64,000 nucleotides of DNA. It comes from Labia minor. Its lineage: Eukaryota; Arthropoda; Insecta; Dermaptera; Spongiphoridae. Shown piece after piece: positions 37,908 to 49,454 of the stretch (position 1 is the stretch's first letter; every line of letters starts with the position of its first letter). The notes under the pieces were generated by a model. It searched no databases, was not told the origin of the DNA, and was given only the letters and a program-made list of their open reading frames with translations. The position numbers and the translations under genes are program-made. The stretch lies in assembly GCA_963082975.1 (NCBI GenBank), contig OY720348.1:16736078-16800077 (forward strand), read 5' to 3'.

Positions 37908-39064
37908 TCTGGAGTGTCTCCACTCGACTAACTCGCAAATTTGAATTAGATTAATTAACACATATATTATATTTAAATTAAATTAAATTAATTCAATTAT
38001 AAATTAAAATTAATAAATAAAAGTTTTTAAACCAGCGCATGTTTGGCTCTTTGTTGATGACACTACGATACGTGCTGGCGCGTGATTACCAGTCAACTTG
38101 TTAAAAAAATTAATTCCGGTAGTTTCAGCGATTCAATCAAACTGAAATTCTATATATAGAAGTTTTATACAAAGGTAAAAAACTATCAAACATATATCTT
38201 TATTTTTATGGTCAGTTTAGAGGAAAAATAAGTTGACCTGTGACCAGGTCCGAACCGACCGACGGTTTGAAGTAAATTAATTTCCAGCTACAGAAACAAT
38301 TTCAAATAATTTTCATATATCTATTAATGTAATAAAAAACAGATATGGATACATAAATAATAAATATAAACATTTTTAATTTTATTTTATTTATAATATA
38401 TAATCAAGAATAAACTAATAAATATGATTTTTCTCGAGAATAAAACCAATACAAAGTGCATGATTCGTGGTGATATATAAAAAAATCTCCTCATGTGAAA
38501 TTTGGTGTGAAAATAACCCTTCCCTTCCTATCGTCGATCGCTAATACTGCCACTTCCGGTTTCCGGAAAAGTTGATCAATTCATCCCACTGATGCATTAA
38601 GTAAATATACCAAATTTCATCAAAATCGGTTGAGCCGTTCAGGCTGTACACATCTATACGGACGGACGGACAGACATCATGTTAAAAATACTTTTTTCTG
38701 TTAAGAAAATGCATGATTCGTGGATATATGTAAAAATCTCCACATGTGAAATTTGGTGTGAAAACAATACCTCCCTTACTATCGTCGGTCGGTAAAAATG
38801 AAAACGTGGTAGGTAATGTTCTTCTTCCGAATGAGCTACATTTATCAAAAGTTGATAGAAAACTACGAATTTTGAATAATGCCCGTGTACCAAATTTTAT
38901 TTTTCTAGCTATAAAACCGTTTTTTTGTCTTCATACACACACATGCACAGAGATTTTTCTCAACCTTCGTGAAAATGACTCAGGGACCTTCAAAACGTAT
39001 AAAAACATCAAAATCTCGACATTTAAAATTTTCGTGATAACAATACTATCGCTGGCGAGATAGT
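37908..39064 (+). mobile_element. HINE/MITE-like family X, copy 5, interrupted
   Basis: A full-length copy whose two halves are separated by about 565 bp of unrelated repeat (about 38228-38792). The left half ends at GTCAGTTTAGAGGAAAA and the right half resumes at AAAATGAAAACGTGGTAGG. The ends are TCTGGAGTGTCTCC and CTGGCGAGATAGTA. The insertion gives a relative age: this copy was in place first. Confidence 0.82.
38228..38792. mobile_element. Repeat inserted in family X copy 5
   Basis: An inserted dispersed repeat of about 565 bp. It contains two direct copies of a roughly 85-bp unit (about 38458-38543 and 38709-38794) marked by GCATGATTCGTGG and GTGAAATTTGGTGTG. It also has a patch seen in many insect dispersed repeats (CAAATTTCATCAAAATCGG) followed by GGACGGACGGACAGACATC. 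Part of it (about 38395-38470) is related to family U. Its class is not clear. Confidence 0.6.
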
Positions 39065-39239
39065 AAAAGGAATATAAAATAAATTAATTTATTAAATCAT
39101 TCAAATGAAATTAGTTTATTTATTATATAATATTGTTAATTTTAGTCATAAGTCTAGAATGATTTTCAAATGTTGGTTTTAATTATTTATGCTGGGGGGG
39201 GGGATGGTTTCTATTATTTTGAAATAAACCTTGTTAAAT

Positions 39240-40740
39240 CCATTCCCCAATAATGAATCCCCTTGTCATTGCCGATTAGAACAATAAAATGGCTTATTGA
39301 TGATCTCTGTCGGACAGCATCCGTTGATTATATTAATCTCAGCCCCTTTCCTGGCTACAAATAAAAACAAAACGATCTATCGAAGGCACCCTTGCCCTTG
39401 AATTGCACATTCGTGCTAATGAAACACCTTTTTATTACGTTAAACCTTCCAGTCCTGGGATCCAAATAACTGGATGGGTTTGTTTGGGCATTTTAGTGCC
39501 GTTCTAGATCATTTTATAGTGGTGGTGTGTTTTTGAATGGAATGCCAGATTCCTAAAACATTTGTCCATCCTTTCCCCTCCCCCCACCTCCCCCACCCCC
39601 CGCCCTGTTCTCGTATCCGTGTGGTTTATGAGTTTCGTTTGCTTAAGTGCTGGCCGATTGATTTGTCGTTGGTCAAGCTTTGACCCGTCAGAGCTGCTCC
39701 TGTCACCTGCGCCTGTGAAATGTTCGCCCCCCCCCCACCGCTCCTCTCCCCGAGGATTTGGGCGTTGACAGCTCACCTCCTTTGACTCTACGGTATTTAT
39801 TTTTTACAGTTTATTTATGAAATCGATTATGTTTCTAAAACAAACAAACAACACTAGCCGGTGTTAACAAACGCCTTCTGTTTAGACAGCATTCACAGCA
39901 TTAATATTGCTTAATTCAGGTAAATATAACGTGGCGAGTCTGTCACAAAGCACAACCCCCTCCCTGTTAATTGACTGTCAAGCGACTGTTTGCTCGGCCT
40001 TTTTCCAATCGTCAACGCCTAATAGCACTTTCATCACTTCCTACAATTATCCGTTATTATTTCCAAGACTGGACAAAAGCAAGACGTAAATCGACAAATA
40101 AAATAATGAACGTCTCCAATTAAAAAAAAATAAAAAAAATCGGATCGATCGACGACGACGACAACGCTTTTGAATTTGTTCATAGTGCCGAAACAAGGGG
40201 GCGATTCGACATGTTCCAACTTAGTTTACATTTAGAAAATGTGAAATTTTTAAAGGGTATTGGGAGGACACGCGAGTTCCCCTACCCCCTCCATATAAGC
40301 ATACACACACACACACCACCCTACCAGCCAAATTGTTTTTCAAGTTAATTAACTGTCAATTCATTAACAAAATCCGGTTCTGGATACTACAAGTAAACGC
40401 TCGTTTGACTTGAGAAGGGAGAAAAGAGAGAGGAAGGGGTGGGAGGGGTGGGTGGGGAGGGGGCAGTAAGACGTACGAAAACTTAACTTCTCGATGGGTT
40501 TTTGTTCTGTTCGCCTTTTCTCAATCCATAACGCCTAAATTTCATTTAAATTACTGACGAAATTTCAAATGGATTTCCGATAACACGTCCAACTCAGGGC
40601 TACGATTACAATCAAAACGCCAACCTGGAATCAAATTATCACGACAATGCTTGCTTGCTCCTTGCTCACTCAATGCTTATTGCTCACCCCCCCCCCCCCC
40701 CTCCTCCTCCACTCCGCCCACACAACTCTGACGATTCATT
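39240..40740. other. Unique non-coding island cluster, 1.5 kb
   Basis: One of the largest repeat-poor blocks in the long intron, bounded by a G-run (39194) and the C15 tract. Contains TTAATTGACTGTCAAGCGAC, TTAATTAACTGTCAATTC and several TGTCA/TGACA motifs. No ORF with gene-like features. Strong candidate for conservation testing. Confidence 0.45.
40687..40701. repeat. C15 homopolymer
   Basis: Fifteen C followed by TCCTCCTCC, on the edge of a unique island. Confidence 0.9.
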
Positions 40741-41191
40741 TAAATGAAATTCAAAAGAAAAAAAAACTTATTCTTTATTCTATATATATATATATATATC
40801 GATAAATATATAATATTAGAATAATAAATAAATAATTATTACCTTACAGTTAATAAATTGTAACCAAAGTTGCTTTTTCTAACATGTTCTTATAAAACAA
40901 CTGAAAAATGGGGAAAATAATAATTAAATATACGAAAAAAAAAGAATAAAATCTGATAATTTTTCACATAAATGTCAAAAATTAATGTATTTAATAATAA
41001 AATAATAATTAATAATAGTATTAAATAAATAAATAAATAAATAAATAAAAATCTTCTGCAATTTAATCAAATTAAATGATAATTATTTATTTTTATAGTA
41101 ATATATTTTAATTATTGTTTATCTCACACTTCAGAATGTGACCGTTTAAATTATGTAAATCCGTTATATGAGGGAGTGGGAAAAAAATAAA

Positions 41192-41222
<31 letters not shown>

Positions 41223-41754
41223 CCAAGCCACACAACGGAAATGTCACTAAAGAATTTAAATATAAAGAAAAATAATAATTAGGCTGAAACGAATGTGAAT
41301 GTTTTATTTTTTTTATTTATTTATTTATGTATTTTTTTGTTTGCTTTTTAATTTAAATCAAGTGTCACTCTTGTTATGAGAATTAATTAATTGAGAATTA
41401 ATTTTGAGTGTATATAAAATCAATTATAGTGAATTGAAGAACATTTTTCAGCTTAATGTAAATATTTATTTCTTTATTATAATGAATAAATAAATATGTT
41501 TTTAATATAAATTGAGATAAAAATGTTTTTTAATTTTATTTTATTCGAATACTATGATTTAAATTAATGAAATAAATAAATAAATATTATTATTTAAAAA
41601 TAAAATAATTGGTTTATCCAAGATACTAAAATATAATATATGTATACGTGTATATCTTATCTTATTATACTAGCAAATTTGTATATATATATATATATAT
41701 ATTATTATATAAATATTTGTGCATATATTTGTATTTTTGAGATATAAGTATTTT

Positions 41755-41860
41755 TTTAAAATTCACCCCAGAAATAATTTTTATAAAGAAAAATCGATCT
41801 GTATTGGTTTCAGCCTCAGGAAAAACATCTTTGTTAGTTTTTTCTTAATTTAAAATAGGA
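41755..41860 (+). repeat. Dispersed repeat family U, copy 2
   Basis: Best-preserved core: TTTTTATAAAGAAAAATCG, ATCTGTATTGGTTTCAGCC, then AAAACATCTTTGTTAG. It is flanked upstream by (TA)n. The whole element may reach from about 41640 to 41900, but the borders are not visible. Confidence 0.65.
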
Positions 41861-42114
41861 ATTTTAATAATAAAAAAATGACACAGCGCTTTCTTAAATA
41901 CAAAATATTATAAATAAAATTAAATTAAAAATATTTATTTTAATAATATATATTATTATTATTATTATTATTATTAATCTTAATAGTGTAAAACGCTAAT
42001 TATAAAAAATTCAAAAATTCAAAATAAAAATGAAAATGAAGTATTAAATATACATGCAAAACAAAAAAAAGTAAAAAAAATGGGGAGAAAAAGAGAAAAA
42101 TAAATAGAATATTT

Positions 42115-42150
<36 letters not shown>

Positions 42151-43293
42151 TATCTAATATCGAAAAAAAACGAAATTAAAAAGTAATCCAAGTTAGAGAT
42201 AAGAGTCGGCGTTATTTCTCCCTCCGATCTTTTGATAAGATAACTAAGCGTCAAAAGAAAAAAAAAAATATATATATATATATATTCAAATATGTTAATA
42301 TTATTGAAATGTAATTTATTAACGAATAATAAAGCATCATGAATAAGAATGTGAACAAATACTACGTGCGTGGGTGAAATAGTGAAGGGGAGGGGGGTAT
42401 GTGGAGGAGGAATGAGCAAGCGGGACAAGGAATATTGAGCTAGAGGGAGGGTAAGCAAGGTGGAGGGAAGAGGCAGTAAAGTAAGCAAGGGTTGAATATA
42501 ATAGATTCAAATGTAATGACATTTAGTACGTTTACATTTGTGGTTAAAAGGCCGAGGAATGTACATCGAAGAAGGGAAGAGATGGGGTGGGATGGTGGGG
42601 GGAGTGGGAGGGATGGGGGTAAAGATAGGGTGAAATTTCAAATCTTCTTGGAACACTTTTTAATGGCAATTCGTTTGAAAGGTAGTTAAAATCATTTCAA
42701 CAACATGAAAGGGTTAAGAATTAAATTCTCTGGGTTGACATTCCAATTTGATTACTGTTCGATTTTAATGATAAGTAAAAGAAGTGGGGGGGGAGGAGGG
42801 ATTATCTCTTTAAAATTGTCTGGATATATTACGCATGTTTTTTTTTATATATATATATATTTAATATTACTAAAAAAAACATCTTTTTATTCGTCGATAT
42901 TCGTTCATTTTCCCATTCCATTCAGTTTCAGAGTGAACTCTCCCCTTCCATCATTTTATTTTCCTATTTTCATAACTGCATGTAAATAAAATGGAATAAT
43001 ATATTTATAATTGAAATCGATACACGATGAAAAATGGGTGTCAATTGATAATCGATTAAGATGAATAAGAAAAAAAAAAATTAAATTTCATTGTGAACAT
43101 TTCTTCTAACTTAAATTTCTAATATGAGGGTACTGAAGTTATTTAAAATAGAGTGAGAGTAAATTCATTAGAATGCAATTAAAAACAAAATAGTTTTTTT
43201 TATATGTATACACAATATAAAATAAAAATTAAAATTTTAAATATAATATTTTTTATATATTAGTGATAAAAATAGCTAATATATTTATATTTT

Positions 43294-43577
43294 TGTAATT
43301 ATTCAGGAAAACTCATTTTCGTGGATTTGGATAATACTTTACCAGTGGATTCCTTTTGCAATTCCAAATAAACTTTTCTTATGAAATTTTTTCCGGCATC
43401 TTCTAGGTTTCCAGATAAAAATTAATAAAATTTGCATATAAATCCATTGATATTCTATTTAGCAAGCTAATTTAAAAAAAAAGTGCGCCTTCTGGTAGTC
43501 AAACAGATAAAACATGCTAGTTAAATAGAATATCAATGGATTTATATGCAAATTTTAATAAATATACAAGAGATAAA
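43294..43577. mobile_element. Fold-back MITE family Y, copy 3 (one arm lost)
   Basis: Starts TGTAATTATTCAGGAAAAC, followed by the GGATTTGGATAATACTTTACC arm and the inner palindrome around CATTGATATTCTATTTAGC. The outer part of the right arm is missing. Confidence 0.75.
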
Positions 43578-43899
43578 TGAATATATAGTGAGAGTTTACC
43601 CTCCACCAATAGTAGTAATTGAGAAAAGGTAATTGTGAAAAATTAAAATATTTTTATATTTATAATAAATTCAAACATATCAACTAATACGTATGTATAA
43701 GAAAGATTGGAAGACTATAATTTCTTTTCATAATACATAAATAAATTATAAGAGACTCGAATCAACTAAAAGTTAAAAACTATATGGAAGGGTAATTGCT
43801 ATGTAAAATTCAACAGTGTTTTAGGAAGTTTATTGAGCAATTTACCCTTGAAATATTTTCTAATAAGTTAGTAATTTAAAATCCCCATTGTATGTTAAT

Positions 43900-44830
43900 T
43901 AATATATTATCATTCTCGATTTTCCAACTTACGCTTATTTTCCTCCAAGAATTATGGATATGTAGGAATGTAAAAGGGTGGATGGAGGAAATCCTTTTCG
44001 ATACGTTATCCTGAAATTACCCTGTTACATGGTGTTTCCAAATATTCCATGTGCTAAAGAATAGTACCCCCACCCACTCTCCTAGCTCCGCTCCCAATCC
44101 TAATCGAATTCCAATTTATAATTTATCTTCTCTTTATTTAATTAGGCTTTTCTTGAATGGAATGTATGCAAAAGATATTTACTCCTGAAATTTCAATAGG
44201 AACCGTAGCATGGCTTTCTTTCAAAATTATGTAGGAGTAGAAACCAGGCGTTTAGATTTTTTCAAAAATAAATGACTGTTTTCCCAATTGTGTAAGGTTT
44301 GTAGGTTGGGAGGGGGGGGGGCTGAAGCAGGTGAAAAAAAAAGCGGGGCGCTTTCTATGGAGCCTCCATCTTAATTAAGATGGGGATTAATATTTGAAGA
44401 GAGGGAATTGTCGAGCTTGAATGCAATTTAAAATGATTTAACGTGTCGTGAAGACAATAATTAGTAGAGGAGAAGGTCGCGGCAAAAAGGGGGTAGCCAA
44501 ATGAATTTCGCAAGTATATAATTATACTGAAATGAATAGAGAAGGATGACGGGGGTAGGGGGGAGGGGGTGTATGTATGTATATGTCGCACCTCGGCAAA
44601 CATTGCGGGGTGCCAAAAATGTTAGGAGAGAAAAAGAGCGCGTTTGCCAATTAAGGGAGACAATAAAGGCGTAAACGAATGTGAAAGACGCGGGAGGCCC
44701 TCGAGAGCTCTGACCAGAGTTGGGAATAAAAACAAAAACAAAAAAAAAAAAAAAAAAAAAATGGGAAAATGCCCCTCGCAAAAAGATCAACAACACGCAG
44801 GTGGCATGCATCGTGCTTCACGGCATGTCC
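43900..44830. other. Unique non-coding island cluster
   Basis: Two blocks (43900-44340 and 44390-44830) with G-runs. ORFs of up to 116 codons on the minus strand are rich in F/S/L from antisense A-tracts and are not credible genes. Confidence 0.35.
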
Positions 44831-45404
44831 TGTCACGATAATCACCCAACATCTCCCAAGTGAAAAAATAAAAATAAAAATAAAATAAAATAAAAAACAA
44901 GAGAAAAAGGGGTGAAAAACAGGAAAATGAAAGTAGAAGGATTGTGGATGAGTAAAAGAAAAAAAAATAATAAATAAATTATTATATGACATAATTATTT
45001 TCTTTTTCAGTATTCAAATAGAATTAAAAACACTCCTACTATCCAAAAATTAATTAATAAATTAGAAATACGAAAAGTTTTTTTATTGTCCCTCTCACTC
45101 ACAACCGAAATAAAAAGAATTAGTTATTTTGCAAATAGAATAAATCATAAAAAATGATTATTATTATATTAAATAAATGTTATTAAATTGAAGTAATGTT
45201 TTAAAAATATATTTATTATAATTATATCATTAAAAATTTCTCTTTTAATGTTATAAATTATTTTTAATTTCTTTCAAAAGGAAAACCAATTCAATCCGTC
45301 AGATGGCGTGAATGAAAATTCAAATATTAAAACAATTAATGTTTAATTACATTAAAATTAATTAATTATAATTCAATTATATTTCTTTCATACCTTCTAG
45401 GAAT

Positions 45405-45530
45405 CCATTGAAATATCTATAAGAATTTTCAAAAGTCTAGCTAAGTTTATAGCTGATGAAAAATCGATTTCAATTTGTCATAAGAGCGAACAGACAGGAG
45501 GACAGACAGACAGACACAAAGCGAAAATGA
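45405..45530 (+). repeat. Insect-type dispersed repeat with GACAGACAGACAGAC
   Basis: Contains TTCTAGGAATCCATTGAAAT, then CAATTTGTCATAAGAGCGAA and a CAGACAGACAGAC run. The style (short patches ending in GACA repeats) is like the insert at 38228-38792, but the sequences differ. No borders visible. Confidence 0.4.
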
Positions 45531-46650
45531 TAAAAAACATTATAATAAAAATAGAAAAAAAATATCAAAATATTCTATTTATTATAATTAATTACAATAT
45601 TTAACGCTCTAAAAACATGTTCAATAAAATTCAGATTAACTCGATCAATAAATGATTTCGAATTAATTAAATGAATGCAGTAAAAAGGAATATTGATTTG
45701 AAAATATAATAATAATAAATAAATAATAATACATGTGCTTTCATGTGAAGAGTTATGACAAAAATGTCTGTATTTTGACATTGGATGAATTATAAATAAA
45801 TAGAAATATTAAAAAAAAAAAAAAATTAATAATATCAAATGTTGCTATTGTAATTAAAATGAAATATTATTGGAGTACTCGTATATGTCGAATGACGTTC
45901 CTCGCTTTTCATCGGGACATCCGTATCAAAGTCATCATTCGAATCCCCGTTTATGTAAAATTTCCCATTAATTTGTATATAAAATACTACTAATAATAAA
46001 GAATAAAAATAATTAAAAAAAAAAATCTAGGGGCAAAGAATTTTTATTAACCAATGCAATGATGCATAAAGAAAAAAAAAATTAAAATAATTAAAAAATA
46101 TTTGGGAATATAAAATAAAATTATAAAGAGAATGGTTATTTTTAGATGATATACCTACACTCCCCCACCTCCATTCCCGCCCTCGGAAAATAAATAAATA
46201 AATTATAAGAAAATGAATAATAATAATATAAAATTAATTTTAATTAAATGGATGTATTATATAAAGTTCTATTATTATTATGATTATTTTTTTATTTGAT
46301 AAATTATTTACTTATATAAAAATTTAGTACACCTTTGGGAGGGGGGGTAAGATATATATATATATATATATATATAAACTTTTGACTTTTAGATATTATA
46401 CGAAAGGAGGGGTCTATCAAGTCGATTGCTAATTTGTAGTAGTGGTGTTATATGATCAGTATAACGTATCCTCTCAAACTATTTCTTAATTTTCTTTATC
46501 AGATATATATATAATATATTAGAATTATATCAGATAATAATCACTCTGTTATACCTCTACCTCTTTATTCAATTTTGCATTTAAACTCATGAAAATATTA
46601 TATTTTTCCAAAAATTTAATCATCTTTTCTCATGTCCCTTCTAAAATCAA

Positions 46651-47248
46651 CTGAGAGATAGTATTGCGATCATGAAAATTTTCGATGTTGAGATTTTGAT
46701 GTTTTTATACGTTTTGAAGGTTCCTGAATCATTTTCACTAGGATTGAGAAAAATGTCTGTGTGTGTGTGTGTGTATGTGTGTGTGTATGTATGTAGACAA
46801 GATTACGCAAAAACGGTTTGAGCTAGAATGATGAAATTTGGTACATGGACATTATTCAAAATTCATAGTTTTCTATCAACTTTTGAGAAATGTAGCTCAA
46901 CCGGAAGAGGGTCATTACCTACAACGTTTTGATTTTTTTTCCTCTAAAGTGACCGTAAAAATAAAAATATATGTTTGATAATTTTTCACATGATTAATAA
47001 TTGTATAAAACTGCTATATATAGAATTTCAGCTTGATTGAATTGCTGAAAGTACCAGAATTATTTTTTTAACACTGCAAATCTCACGCGCCAACACGTGC
47101 CATGGTGCCATCAATAAAAAGCCAAACATGCGCTGGTTTAATATTTATTATTTATAATTTATGATTAATTAAATTTAATTTAAATATAATATATTATGTT
47201 ATTTAATCCAATTCAAATTGCGAGATAGTCGAGTGGAGACACTCCAGC
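46651..47248 (-). mobile_element. HINE/MITE-like family X, copy 6
   Basis: Full-length minus-strand copy. The inner GT tract is long and clear (about 46758-46792). The outer half of the 3' dyad is changed (CAACTGAGAGATAG), while the 5' end GCGAGATAGTCGAGTGGAG is intact. Confidence 0.8.
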
Positions 47249-47329
47249 TAATTTTTTATATCTTTATAATAATTTTCTTCGTTGAATTATTCCACTTGAT
47301 TTGTTACATGAAATACTAAGCAACTGCCA

Positions 47330-47760
47330 GGGGTTAAAAACTCAAATCTTGACTATCCACAAATCCTTTCCAGGGCTTAAAGGGGTCCCAACTATTAATT
47401 ACTCACCTTTAGTTTGAGCAGTGCAAACAAAGTCCGCACAAGTGTTATCATGCGATATTAATACATATCACAAGATCAATAGACCCTTGTTTTATGTTTA
47501 ACTATGCTCGTAATAACGTGCATACACGAACGGACTGTTACATACCCTGGGCAACAATTATTCATGTACAAACATTTTACTAAATCATTATTTTCTCGTT
47601 AAAGATAAGAGAGAGAGAGAGAGAGAGAGTTGTGCTCGCGATTTTTCTGCCAGGAATCATGAAATGTAAGAATCGATCTTAGGCCTTGTGTCACAAGAAG
47701 TAATGTGCTGAGGGTGCAATAGAAAGAGGGGGGTGGGATGGGGGGGAGAAGTGCAAACTT
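47330..47760. other. Unique island between family X copies 6 and 7
   Basis: Complex sequence with a (GA)n run at 47603-47629. No coding signal. Confidence 0.3.
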
Positions 47761-47858
47761 TACGATCAATTTAAAAATTAGTTCATTAAGAAAATCGATT
47801 TTTTTTCCCTTAAATATACTTTTAAAGAAAAGTATTCATAATAATAATATCATTATTG

Positions 47859-48455
47859 TATTATCTCGCCAGAGATAGTATTGCGATCACGAAAATTTTC
47901 GATGTCGAGATTTTGATGTTTTTATACGTTTTGAAGGTCCCTGAGTCATTTTCACTAAGGCTTAGAAAAATGTATGTGTGTGTATATGCAGACAGAAAAA
48001 AGGTTTGAGCTAGGATAATAAAATTTGTTACACGGGCATTATTCAAAATTCGTAGTTTTCTATCAACTTTTGAGTAATGTAGCTCATTCGGAAGAAGACC
48101 ATTACCTACCACGTTTTCATTTTTCTTTTTTCCTCTAAATTGACCGTAAAAATAAAAATATAGGTTTGATAGTTTGTCACATGATTTAAAATTGTATAAA
48201 ACTGCTATATATAAAATTTCAGCTTGCTTGAATTGCTGAAAGTACCGGAATTAATTTTTTAACAGGTTGACTGGCAATCACGTGCCAGCACGTGACTTGG
48301 TGCCATCAACAAAGAGTCAGAGACGCGATGGTTAAATAAATATTATTTATTAATTTTAATTTATAATTTATAATTAATTAAATTTAATATAAATATAATA
48401 TATATTATTTAATCCAATTCAAATTTGCGAGATAGTTGAGTGGAGACACTCCAGA
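47859..48455 (-). mobile_element. HINE/MITE-like family X, copy 7
   Basis: Full-length minus-strand copy with an intact 3' dyad (TATCTCGCCAGAGATA on the plus strand) and the 5' border GTGGAGACACTCCAGA. It lies 610 bp from copy 6 in the same orientation, with a unique island between. Confidence 0.82.
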
Positions 48456-49454
48456 TTTTTGAAAGTATAAAAAACATTTGAGAGAAGTCTAATTTCTTCG
48501 TTTTTTTAAAAAAAAAATAAATAAATACTAACAAACTTAATTAAATGAAAAAATGAAAAATAAAAATATAAATTATTTTAGTTTATTATTTTACAATTTT
48601 TTTTTTTATAATGCAAATTTAAATAAAATATAATAAAATATTAATATTAATGTAGAGAGAAGCTAGAGGGGGGTTTATATAATTTATAATAATAAAATAT
48701 ATCATCAAGGTAAAGAATAAATCAAAGAAAATAAATCTTAAATGAGTTAGTGGAGAGATTAATACGTATTTATAAGAAAGAAAGAGTATAAATTTATATA
48801 TATATACTATTTATTCTTAAAGAATAAATTTTCTAAGATCGATAGAAAAATAGAAACTACAATAAATTCAGAATTAATGAGATAAAAAGATCAAAATTAT
48901 CGTCGTCGTCTTTAGAAAATAAATAACAAAATATTTTTGATATTTTTTTTTTTTTTTTTGGTTTGTTGATTACATGATAGGGTGTCTTGAGCGGGGGAAA
49001 AAAGAGATGCCGTGACTATTTATTACATGGAATTCGAATTGAGTAGTTCAATAAAATGAAATCAAATCATCATAAATCGGTCTGTTGCAGTTGCAATTGC
49101 AACTATTCAGGACAAATTCGTAAAATGAAAATTGACTTTAAAAAAAAGCAATTTAATTTTTGATTTATAAACTAAAAATAAAATGAAAAAAAAAAACATG
49201 TCATATATCATTTTTAAAATGCTATAAAGTTAATATAATTTTATAAACCTAAATAGAGACTTTTTATAGAAAATAAAATTCAATTAAAATATTAAAAATA
49301 AAAAAAAAATAATAAATTATTTCAATAAAATGTATGTCTAGTTTTGAATCATTATTATTATTATTTTATTAATTTATTTAATTATTTATATTATTATAGA
49401 ATAAAAAATTTAAAATTATTTTTTTATTGAAAATTTTATTTTTTCTAAAGAACA

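Noticed and set aside
42000..42488. 162-codon minus-strand ORF
   Set aside because: Composed of YIYIYI-type runs from (TA)n and F/L runs from A-tracts. No domain, no splice relation, and a shadow ORF in another frame overlaps it.
44355..44992. Three minus-strand ORFs of 82-116 codons
   Set aside because: F/S-rich reading of A-tracts and purine runs; no domain.
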